Origin: an uncultured Christensenella sp.
Lineage (GTDB): Bacteria > Bacillota > Clostridia > Christensenellales > UBA1750
DNA length: 21,073 nt
Assembly (NCBI GenBank): GCA_905193155.1
Contig: CAJJNQ010000042.1
Coordinates: forward strand, 1 to 21,073
Direction of reading: 5' to 3'
Both the position numbers and the translations under genes were made by a program. Shown piece after piece: positions 8,091 through 14,537 of the stretch. Under the pieces are notes generated by a model. The model did not search any database, was not told where the DNA came from, and saw only the letters and a program-made list of their open reading frames with translations. Each line of letters starts with the position of its first letter. The stretch's first letter is position 1.

Positions 8091-8972
8091 TTACACCTTC
8101 TCCTTCACATTCTTACCCATGATGCCGCTCGGCTTGAGCAACAGCACGATGATGAGGATGCCGAACACCACCGCATCGGACAGCGTAGAAGAGATATATC
8201 CCTTCGTCAGCGATTCTGCCACACCCATGATCAAGCCGCCGATCATCGCGCCGGGAATGGAACCGATGCCGCCAAGCACTGCGGCGACAAAGGCTTTCAG
8301 GCCCAGCATGGAGCCCATGTAAGGATCAATCAGCGGATAGGATGCGGAATAGAGCACAGCACCCACCGCAGCCAGCCCAGAGCCGATAGCAAAGGTCCAG
8401 GAAACGGTGGAATTGGTGTTGATGCCCATGAGCTTGGCCGCGCCGGCGTCTTCCGAAACGGCGCGCATCGCCTTGCCCAGACGGGTTTTTTTGACCAGAA
8501 GCTGAAGCAGTACCATCAGCACCACGGTCGTGACAATGGTGATAAGGGAGACGATGCTGACCTGCCTCTCGCCCATCACAATCGGTTCGTAGTTGAAAAT
8601 GGAAGGGAAGGATTTGCCGGAGGAAGTGAAGATCAGCTGGAACAGGTTCTGAAGGAAAATGCTCACGCCGATGGCTGTGATCAGCAGCGAAATGCGCGGC
8701 GCTTCCTTCACCAGCAGTCTTCTGTACGCGATGCGCTCGATCAGCACGCCCGCCAGCGCACAGAAGACGATCGACCCGATCACAGCGACCCAAACGGGCA
8801 GGCCGCAGAGCACCAGCAGCACATACGCCGCATAAGCGCCCACCATGATGATGTCGCCATGTGCAAAGTTGATGAGCTTGACGATGCCGTAGACCATGCT
8901 GTACCCTAGGGCAACCAGGGCATAAATACTCCCGATGTGCAACCCATTGATGATTTGGAACAAAAACTTCAT
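8091..8972 (-). CDS. livH: Branched-chain amino acid type ABC transporter permease LivH
   Basis: A 293-residue membrane permease with about eight hydrophobic helices. LivH hallmarks are GLHIGSIYALVALGYSMVYG near the N terminus, INFAHGDIIMVGAYAA, the EAA-like loop with SEDAGAAKLMGINTN, and VLGGIGSIPGAMIGG in the C-terminal third. It heads the membrane and ATPase part of the operon and is separated from livJ by 156 bp holding a strong stem-loop. The ATG at 8972 has only a moderate Shine-Dalgarno (AGGATGG). No promoter was recognised in the gap, so its mRNA probably comes from the livJ promoter. Confidence 0.94.
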   Translation of the reverse strand: MKFLFQIINGLHIGSIYALVALGYSMVYGIVKLINFAHGDIIMVGAYAAYVLLVLCGLPVWVAVIGSIVFCALAGVLIERIAYRRLLVKEAPRISLLITAIGVSIFLQNLFQLIFTSSGKSFPSIFNYEPIVMGERQVSIVSLITIVTTVVLMVLLQLLVKKTRLGKAMRAVSEDAGAAKLMGINTNSTVSWTFAIGSGLAAVGAVLYSASYPLIDPYMGSMLGLKAFVAAVLGGIGSIPGAMIGGLIMGVAESLTKGYISSTLSDAVVFGILIIVLLLKPSGIMGKNVKEKV

Positions 8973-9032
8973 TCTAACACCATCCTGCCATGCTAAATTT
9001 CAACCGTCGAACCATGTTCATTTCTCTGTGTA

Positions 9033-9078
9033 TAACAGAAACGGGAGAGAGAATTTCTTCGCTCTCCCGTTTCTGTTA
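9033..9078 (-). other. Long perfect stem-loop between livJ and livH
   Basis: Seventeen bases at 9033-9049 pair without mismatch with 9062-9078 around a 12-nt loop. Neither strand has a proper T-tract after the stem (TATACAC on the minus strand), so full termination is unlikely. Such intercistronic hairpins typically protect the 3' end of the binding-protein mRNA or cause partial termination, so that the binding protein is made in excess over the membrane subunits. Confidence 0.75.
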
Positions 9079-9128
9079 TTATAGTGTTTATACGTTCATC
9101 TGTCAAACACGAATAACTCAAAAACCGC

Positions 9129-10274
9129 TTATTTCTCGTAATTCTCGACGAAGGACTCCACACCGCCGTTGATCTCCAGGATGACCGCGGACTTGATGGG
9201 ATTGCGGTTCTCGTCAAAGACCATGTGGCCGGTGATGCCGTCGTATTCCAGATTCTTCATCGCTTCAACGATCGCGGCAGAATCGGTGGAACCGGCGTTT
9301 TCAATCGCCTTGGTCATCATGTAAGCCGCATCGTAGCCCAGCGCAGAGAAGGTGTTGGGCGCTTCGCCGAACTTTTCGGTGTAGTTCTTGATGAAGGTCT
9401 GCACTCTCTCATCGCTGCTCTGAGAAGAATAGTGGCTGCAGTACAGCGCGCCGTCCAGGCAGGAAACAGAGGAAGCGTCAATCTTCTTCAGCACGCCGTC
9501 CCAGCCGTCGCCGCCCAGCAGCTTTGCCTTCACACCGACTTCGGAAGCCTGCACGGCAATCAACGCGACATCCTCATAGTAAACGGGGATGAACAGCACA
9601 TCGGGGTTGGCGGAAGCAATGTTGGTCAGCTGCGCCTTGAAGTCCACGTCACCCTTGTTGTAACCTTCCTTGGCGACGATCTCCATGCCCAGCCCGGTAG
9701 CAGTCTTTTCAAACGCCTCGGCAAGACCCAGAGAGTAATCATCCGCTACGTTGTAGATGATCGCGGCAGTCTTCGCTCCCAGCTTGTTGTAAGCGTAAGA
9801 GGCCATGACTTCGCCCTGGTAAGGATCGGTAAAGCATGCACGGAAGACGTTCTCACCAGCCTCGGTGATGGCCACGGCCGTGCCGGTCGCGGTGATCATC
9901 GGCATGTTGTCCTTCTGCGCCTGCTGCGCGACCGCCAGGCAGGGCTTGGAGGTCACGTCACCGATTAGCGCAACAACCTTGTCATTGGAAACCAGCTTGT
10001 TGTAGGCGTTGATCGCCTCGGTCGCGTCGCCCTTTTCATCGTAGGCGACGTACTTGTAATTTCCACCGTTGGCATTAATCTCATCAATCGCCATCTGAAC
10101 GCCGTTATTGGTTGCAATGCCGTAAATCGAAACATCACCCGTCAGCGGAGCCAAGCCGCCAATAGCCACAGCGCCGTCCTTGGAATTGTCTGCCGTTCCG
10201 TTGGCAGAGCAGCCGGTGGCAAGCAGAGCCAGCATCGCTGCGGCAAGCACTACTGCCAAGATGCGTTTTTTCAT
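9129..10274 (-). CDS. livJ: Branched-chain amino acid type ABC transporter substrate-binding lipoprotein (LivJ-like)
   Basis: A 381-residue extracellular binding protein of the type I periplasmic fold (Peripla_BP_6/LivJ). The N terminus MKKRILAVVL followed by a hydrophobic stretch and the lipobox LATGC marks a lipoprotein anchored through Cys 22. The mature part opens with IGGLAPLTGDVSIYG, the Liv-type opening strand, and later has LIGDVTSKPCLAVAQ and AALGYDAAY-like segments (SALGYDAAYMM). The ATG at 10274 is preferred because GAGGAGG precedes it by 9 nt; an in-frame ATG at 10292 would overlap that ribosome site. It is the first gene of the liv operon, and the AraC-type regulator gene ends 127 bp upstream on the same strand. 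The ligand is inferred from the family and may be another amino acid or amide. Confidence 0.93.
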   Translation of the reverse strand: MKKRILAVVLAAAMLALLATGCSANGTADNSKDGAVAIGGLAPLTGDVSIYGIATNNGVQMAIDEINANGGNYKYVAYDEKGDATEAINAYNKLVSNDKVVALIGDVTSKPCLAVAQQAQKDNMPMITATGTAVAITEAGENVFRACFTDPYQGEVMASYAYNKLGAKTAAIIYNVADDYSLGLAEAFEKTATGLGMEIVAKEGYNKGDVDFKAQLTNIASANPDVLFIPVYYEDVALIAVQASEVGVKAKLLGGDGWDGVLKKIDASSVSCLDGALYCSHYSSQSSDERVQTFIKNYTEKFGEAPNTFSALGYDAAYMMTKAIENAGSTDSAAIVEAMKNLEYDGITGHMVFDENRNPIKSAVILEINGGVESFVENYEK

Positions 10275-10333
10275 AATTGGTTTCCTCCTCATGATTTAGT
10301 CGAATACAGCGGTGAACTGTAATCTTGCGCATA

Positions 10334-10362
10334 AGTATACTTTTCCGCGATTCCGCTATCTA
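10334..10362 (-). promoter_or_regulatory. Possible livJ promoter (good -10, weak -35)
   Basis: TATACT on the minus strand (10339-10334) is a near-consensus -10. With a 17-bp spacer the -35 would be TAGATA (10362-10357), a poor match; a TTGATA lies 4 bp farther up. A strong -10 with a weak -35 is what an activator-dependent promoter looks like, and an AraC-family gene lies directly upstream. Confidence 0.4.
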
Positions 10363-10401
10363 TCAATTTTCTGTAAATTCTGAATAAATTGTAAACGATT
10401 T

Positions 10402-11262
10402 TCATTCTTTTCCCCTCTGCCTGAGCTGCCGCGGCGATACGCCGAAATGCTCGCGAAAGCATCGATTGAGCCCAGAAGTATCCTGATATCCTACGGCCAG
10501 CGCGATATCCGTTATTTTGCGGTCTGTCAGCAGTAAAAGCCGCTGCGCCTTCTGCATCCTGCAATTCAGTGTGTATTGCTGTGGAGAACAGCCCATTGCT
10601 GCAAGAAAATCTCTTCGGAATTGCGCACAGCTCAGCCCGCAGGCTTCCGCCATGGCCGGAACGCCGGTGGACAAATCCTCCTCCAAACGGCTTTGCATCT
10701 GCTCAATCGCGGGCAGCAGACGGCTGAAATGCCGCGCCGGCGAAAGCGAGAGCTTCGGTAAATCGGAAGAGACTTTTGCAAGCTCCACGATCAATGCATA
10801 AAGACTCACCAAACGCCGCGTCTCTTCTCCCGGCAGCACGACGTGCCGCACCAGTTCGCACAAAAACGGGTATTTCTTCCGATCCAGAATTCCGCAAAGA
10901 CCCATCTTCTCGCGCAGCATCTGCTCTAATAGCCCAAGCTCCGGCGCGCCCCATGTCCCGAGCACGTCCAGCGGATCGAGATTCACCCAATACCACTTGC
11001 TCTGCCTGCCGCCCTCGCTGCGGGACAAATGGTTCTGAAACGGAAAAATCACCTGCACGTCTCCTTCGCAGAAAGGGTATTCCCGATCCTCCACGCGGCA
11101 AACGCCCTGGCCTTCGCTGCACACGCCCAACTCCAGCGTATCGTGAAAATGCAGGGAAGTGATGTCATAAACCTCGAGCGGATACGGACGATCGTTTTTC
11201 AGCCAAGCTCCGGGCGACGGAGCATAGTAGGACGGCAGATCCGTACATGAGCGATTTCGCAT
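10402..11262 (-). CDS. AraC family transcriptional regulator
   Basis: A 286-residue regulator. The N-terminal half (about 30-160) looks like an AraC-type cupin sensor (LHFHDTLELGVCSEGQGV, with YPFCEGDVQVIFPFQNH). The C-terminal 100 residues hold two helix-turn-helix motifs: one around VPAMAEACGLSCAQFRRDF and one around ITDIALAVGYQDTSGLNRCF, followed by the family signature FREHFGVSPRQLRQ. It is transcribed from a minus-strand promoter embedded in the 84-bp gap shared with the divergent ADP-ribosylglycohydrolase gene. It could control that gene, the liv operon downstream, or itself; the effector is unknown. The ATG at 11262 has GAAAGGTG 8 nt upstream. No terminator separates it from livJ. Confidence 0.9.
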   Translation of the reverse strand: MRNRSCTDLPSYYAPSPGAWLKNDRPYPLEVYDITSLHFHDTLELGVCSEGQGVCRVEDREYPFCEGDVQVIFPFQNHLSRSEGGRQSKWYWVNLDPLDVLGTWGAPELGLLEQMLREKMGLCGILDRKKYPFLCELVRHVVLPGEETRRLVSLYALIVELAKVSSDLPKLSLSPARHFSRLLPAIEQMQSRLEEDLSTGVPAMAEACGLSCAQFRRDFLAAMGCSPQQYTLNCRMQKAQRLLLLTDRKITDIALAVGYQDTSGLNRCFREHFGVSPRQLRQRGKE

Positions 11263-11277
11263 GATTTTACACCTTTC

Positions 11278-11311
11278 TTACATAGATGATGCTTTCGCTT
11301 TGTATTATACT
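11278..11311 (+). promoter_or_regulatory. Possible promoter of the ADP-ribosylglycohydrolase-like gene
   Basis: The -10 candidates TATTAT (11303-11308) and TATACT (11306-11311) overlap. No good -35 is found at 17 bp (TAGATG at 11283-11288); TTACAT at 11278-11283 is too far. The promoter may need an activator. It shares its -10 bases with the araC promoter on the other strand. Confidence 0.4.
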
Positions 11312-11331
11312 GAAATCATCAAAGAAAGCAA
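11304..11331 (-). promoter_or_regulatory. Promoter of the araC-family gene
   Basis: On the minus strand TTGCTT (11331-11326) and a perfect TATAAT (11309-11304) are 16 bp apart. The predicted start near 11297 leaves a leader of about 35 nt. Confidence 0.55.
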
Positions 11332-11346
11332 GCAGGAGGGTTGCTT

Positions 11347-12804
11347 ATGATTACCTTTGACAGAAAGACGCTTCACGACAGAATTTATGCCTGCTGGATC
11401 GGTAAAAACATCGGCGGGACGCTGGGCACGCCCTATGAAGGCTCCCGCGAGATGCACGACATCACAGGGTTTGCCTCCAAAGAGGGCGAACCGCTCCCCA
11501 ACGACGATCTCGACCTTCAGCTGGCCTGGCTGCGCGCCGTGGATGAATTGGGTCCGCAAAACATCAACTCCAAGACGCTGGGCGAATACTGGATCAGCTG
11601 GGTGACGCCGCACTGGAACGAATACGGCATCTGCAAAGCGAACATGCGCGACGGGCTGCTGCCGCCCCTCTCCGGCGAAATCAACAACGAAGAATGGAAG
11701 CATTCCAACGGCGCCTGGATCCGCACTGAGGTTTGGGCCTGCCTCTACCCCGCCATGGTAGAACAGGCAATTCGCTTCGCCTATGAGGATGCCAGCGTGG
11801 ATCACGGCTTTGGCGAAGGCACTTACGCCGCCATCTTTGTCGCCGCGATGGAAAGCGCCGCCTTTGTGATTCAGGATGCATATGCGCTGCTGAGGATCGG
11901 TCTTTCCAAGATCCCCGCCGACTGCCGCGTAGCCCGCAGCGTCAAAATCGTCATCAAAGCCTTCGAAGCAGGCGTTCCGTGGCAGGAAGCGCGCCAGCTG
12001 GTGGTGCAGGACAGCGCCGACCTCGGCTGGTTCCAGGCTCCGGCCAACGTGGCCTTCGTGGTGCTGGGACTGCTCTACGGTCAGGGAGATTTCAAGCAGT
12101 CCCTGCTGTATGCAGTGGATTGCGGAGACGACACGGACTGCACCGGCGCAACCCTCGGCGCGCTGCTCGGCATCATGAAGGGCATGGACGGAATTCCGCA
12201 GGATTGGCGCGCCTACATTGGCGACGGCATCAAAAGCATCTGCCTGACCAACGGACACGGGCGCTTCCCGCAGGACTGCACCGAGCTGACCGCCTGCATC
12301 GAAAACCTGCTGCCGGTGACGACCCGCGTTCCCCATCAGGATCTGCTGGTTGGACGCGCGCAGATTGTTTTGGGCGACAAGGATGATTTCTCCGCCGTCT
12401 GCGAAGAGGATTTCTGCGGCAGAGCTTTTGTGGATCAGCTGCAGGAACGCAGCGCCTTCTCTTACACCATAGAGGGTGTTTACGCAGACGTGCTGGTGGA
12501 ATTCAACGTCCGTCCGCAAATCGAGCCGAACGGAACGCTTGCCGGATGCATTTCACTGACGCCGCATACCATGCCGGAGCAGAAGCATTTCCGTCTGCGC
12601 TGGCTGCTGCCGGAGGGTTGGCGTGCGCAAAGCGAAAAGAATCTCTTTACCTCCGCCGCGCATTCGACTTTCCGCAGCCACGCCTCCACCGCGTTTATGC
12701 TGACAGCCGGTGAACAAACCGAGCCGATCAACCGCATTGTGCTCGAAATCACCTGCGCCGGACGACCCACTCCCCTGCTCGTTCCCATTGCGATTATGGG
12801 CTAG
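11347..12804 (+). CDS. ADP-ribosylglycohydrolase (ARH) family protein with C-terminal extension
   Basis: A 485-residue protein whose first 320 residues follow the ARH/DraG fold (Pfam ADP_ribosyl_GH): CWIGKNIGGTLGTPYEG near residue 17, the acidic metal motif PNDDLDLQLAW near 51-61, and the second metal motif DCGDDTDCTGATLG at about 258-271. These Asp/Thr residues bind the two Mg2+ ions that remove ADP-ribose from protein, DNA or small molecules in characterised members. The last ~150 residues (from about 335) are an added beta-rich region I cannot name. Classic ARH proteins are about 300 residues. The ATG at 11347 is used, since AGGAGG (11334-11339) lies 7 nt away; an in-frame TTG at 11341 is too close to it. 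It is divergent from the AraC-type gene, a pairing common for inducible catabolic genes, so a sugar- or nucleoside-related substrate is possible. Confidence 0.82.
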   Translation: MITFDRKTLHDRIYACWIGKNIGGTLGTPYEGSREMHDITGFASKEGEPLPNDDLDLQLAWLRAVDELGPQNINSKTLGEYWISWVTPHWNEYGICKANMRDGLLPPLSGEINNEEWKHSNGAWIRTEVWACLYPAMVEQAIRFAYEDASVDHGFGEGTYAAIFVAAMESAAFVIQDAYALLRIGLSKIPADCRVARSVKIVIKAFEAGVPWQEARQLVVQDSADLGWFQAPANVAFVVLGLLYGQGDFKQSLLYAVDCGDDTDCTGATLGALLGIMKGMDGIPQDWRAYIGDGIKSICLTNGHGRFPQDCTELTACIENLLPVTTRVPHQDLLVGRAQIVLGDKDDFSAVCEEDFCGRAFVDQLQERSAFSYTIEGVYADVLVEFNVRPQIEPNGTLAGCISLTPHTMPEQKHFRLRWLLPEGWRAQSEKNLFTSAAHSTFRSHASTAFMLTAGEQTEPINRIVLEITCAGRPTPLLVPIAIMG

Positions 12805-12814
12805 AAAAGCAGCA

Positions 12815-12855
12815 AAAGGCTCCGCATGACAGATGTCATGCGGAGCCTTTCTCTT
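12815..12855. terminator. Strong bidirectional terminator
   Basis: A 17-bp perfect stem (12815-12831 with 34-50 of the 12800 block) around a two-base loop, flanked by AAAA on the left and TTTCTCTTTTT on the right. It ends the ADP-ribosylglycohydrolase gene on the plus strand and the convergent Tim44-like gene on the minus strand. Confidence 0.9.
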
Positions 12856-12867
12856 TTTCAGGATTCC

Positions 12868-13812
12868 TTATCCTCTCGTTTGCTGCGAAATGCCGCGGAT
12901 CGCGGAAATAACCCAGTCATACTCGTTGACCGTGATGACCTGACCGCAATATTCGCACTGGCCACTGTGGTTGATATGAACCGCTGCGCCACAGTTCGGG
13001 CAATGGATCTCCTTCAGCGCTTCCTTGTCCGGAGTCACGCTATCCTTACTGCGGATCAACGTCCACTCATAGGTCAGGAATTTCTCCGCCGTCTTGGAGC
13101 CGGAGACGACCTCGCCCGTCGCATCCTTGACGGTGTAATCCACAATGCGCGTGCGCAGCTCCACAACGAGGTTATCGTTAACCTCGTCCTGATAGTAGCC
13201 GACGATGCGGCTGCCCAGCACCGAAATACGCTCCACGTAATTGGTCTGGCCGTTGCGCTTGAGCGCATCCAACTGACGCTCAAACTGGCTGTACAGCGCG
13301 TCCGTCATCAGCGCGCGCATGGGCTCCCACTTCTTGTCCTGCCAGCAATTCTGCATCTGGACATAAGCATTGGCTACCTTTTCCAGGAATTCCTGCGTAG
13401 AGAAGTTCGGATCTTTTTTCTTCAGCTCCGTGGGGTCGATCGTGCTTTTATTCGTCGACACAGCGCCCGCAGGAGTTCCGCCGCCGGACGAACCGCCGCC
13501 GCCCTTTTTGTTCTTACCGTTCAAGCTGGAAACAATAATGACGATGATGACCACAACGAGGCCCACACCGCAGCCAACTCCGCCAATATCTCCATCTCCT
13601 GAACTGGAATATGAGGAATCTGAACTAGAAGAAGACCAATCGGAAGAGGACCAATCGGAAGAGGAATAATCAGATCCGCTGTCCCATCCGCCGTAATCGC
13701 TGTCACCCGAAAAACTGCCTGCATCCGCCAGCGATACCACCGTAAGCATGCACAGCATCGTTGCCAGAACCAGGAATAAAGATAAACCTTTCACAAATTT
13801 GTTTCGATTCAC
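12868..13812 (-). CDS. Membrane-anchored Tim44-like domain protein with zinc ribbon
   Basis: A 314-residue protein of mixed architecture. Residues 5-29 are a signal-like hydrophobic helix, 32-70 a Ser/Asp/Gly/Trp-rich low-complexity run, 72-95 a second hydrophobic helix (GVGLVVVIIVIIVSS), followed by a basic Gly/Ser linker. Residues about 120-255 resemble the Tim44-like (TIM44/MRP-L45) alpha+beta fold (FLEKVANAYVQMQNCWQ, TDALYSQFERQLDALK, VELRTRIVDY). The C terminus has a zinc ribbon, CPNC at 271-274 and CEYC at 286-289, and ends in DWVISAIRG. Related bacterial Tim44/zinc-ribbon proteins have no assigned function. GTG at 13812 is chosen because the AGGAGGTG ribosome site (13829-13822) sits 9 nt before it; the in-frame GTG at 13824 overlaps that site. 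If the first helix is not cleaved, the Ser-rich loop faces outward and the Tim44 and zinc parts lie in the cytosol. Confidence 0.75.
   Translation of the reverse strand: MNRNKFVKGLSLFLVLATMLCMLTVVSLADAGSFSGDSDYGGWDSGSDYSSSDWSSSDWSSSSSDSSYSSSGDGDIGGVGCGVGLVVVIIVIIVSSLNGKNKKGGGGSSGGGTPAGAVSTNKSTIDPTELKKKDPNFSTQEFLEKVANAYVQMQNCWQDKKWEPMRALMTDALYSQFERQLDALKRNGQTNYVERISVLGSRIVGYYQDEVNDNLVVELRTRIVDYTVKDATGEVVSGSKTAEKFLTYEWTLIRSKDSVTPDKEALKEIHCPNCGAAVHINHSGQCEYCGQVITVNEYDWVISAIRGISQQTRG
13628..13672 (-). repeat. 15-bp tandem repeat (three units) coding Ser-Ser-Ser-Asp-Trp
   Basis: Units at 13628-13642, 13643-13657 and 13658-13672; the first two differ at one base, the third at three more. The unit is a multiple of three, so copy-number change would alter the length of the low-complexity segment without a frameshift. 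Confidence 0.75.
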
Positions 13813-13835
13813 GTTCTTGAACACCTCCTGTTTTT

Positions 13836-13864
13836 ATTTTACGCCATTTCCCGCTATTTGGCAA
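13836..13864 (-). promoter_or_regulatory. Promoter of the Tim44-like gene
   Basis: Minus-strand TTGCCA (13864-13859) and TAAAAT (13841-13836) are 17 bp apart. The expected start near 13829 falls at the first base of the Shine-Dalgarno, giving a leader of about 18 nt. Confidence 0.65.
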
Positions 13865-13886
13865 GACGAATACGTTGTGCTATACT
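13858..13886 (+). promoter_or_regulatory. Promoter of queH (extended -10)
   Basis: TTGGCA (13858-13863), a 17-bp spacer and TATACT (13881-13886) preceded by TGC, an extended -10. Its -35 occupies the same base pairs as the -35 of the divergent Tim44-like gene. Confidence 0.75.
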
Positions 13887-13913
13887 GACAATCATCATAC
13901 GGAGGTGAGCCTT

Positions 13914-14537
13914 TTGAATCCCAGAAGCATCAATTACGCCATCGAGCTGGAGAAATTTTTATCGCGCCTGGGCGACCGCAAGCCGCGCCTGCTGCTGCAT
14001 AGCTGCTGCGCGCCCTGTTCGTCGGTCTGTTTGGAGCGTTTGACGCAATACTTTGACATCACGCTCTTCTATTATAATCCCAATTTGTTTCCTGCTGAGG
14101 AATATGCCCGCCGCGTTGCGGAGCAGCGCCGGTTGATCGCGGCGCTTCCCCATGCGAATGCTATGGACTTCGTTGAGGGAAGCTATGATCCCGACCTTTT
14201 TTATCAGGTCGTTCGCGGGCTGGAAAACGAAAAAGAGGGCGGCAAGCGCTGCAAAGTCTGCTTTGAGCTGCGCCTTCGTGCGGCGGCTCGCGCGGCAAAG
14301 AGCATTCATGCCGATTATTTCACCACCACGCTGACCGTCGGGCCGAAAAAAGACGCCTATGTGCTCAATCCCCTCGGCATAAAAATCGGAGAGGAAGAAG
14401 GCGTCGCCTACCTCCCCTCCGACTTCAAAAAGCGCGGCGGTTTCGACCGATCCACGGAGCTTTCCGCTCAATACGGCCTGTATCGTCAGGATTACTGCGG
14501 GTGCGTTTTTTCGATGAAGGAGCGCGGATTACTCTAA
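13914..14537 (+). CDS. queH: Epoxyqueuosine reductase QueH
   Basis: A 207-residue cytosolic iron-sulfur enzyme of the QueH (former DUF208) family, which performs the last step of queuosine synthesis, reducing epoxyqueuosine in tRNA; it is unrelated to the cobalamin-dependent QueG. The conserved cysteines are all visible: the adjacent pair C31-C32 in LLHSCCAPCSS, the CxxC at 113-116 in GKRCKVCFELR, and C195/C197 in DYCGCVFS. YNPNLFP, YFTTTLTVGPKKD and the C-terminal SAQYGLYRQDYCGC are family hallmarks. The start is TTG at 13914, since GGAGG at 13901-13905 lies 8 nt away; the ATG 39 bases upstream has no ribosome site and would lie inside the promoter. It is monocistronic, with its own strong promoter. 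Its 3' end overlaps the convergent SGNH gene by 9 bp. Confidence 0.93.
   Translation: MNPRSINYAIELEKFLSRLGDRKPRLLLHSCCAPCSSVCLERLTQYFDITLFYYNPNLFPAEEYARRVAEQRRLIAALPHANAMDFVEGSYDPDLFYQVVRGLENEKEGGKRCKVCFELRLRAAARAAKSIHADYFTTTLTVGPKKDAYVLNPLGIKIGEEEGVAYLPSDFKKRGGFDRSTELSAQYGLYRQDYCGCVFSMKERGLL

Noticed and set aside
5578..10274. Liv cluster considered as a urea (Urt) or other specialised transporter.
   Set aside because: No urease or related genes nearby, and the subunit motifs are general for the family; the neutral branched-chain type name is kept.
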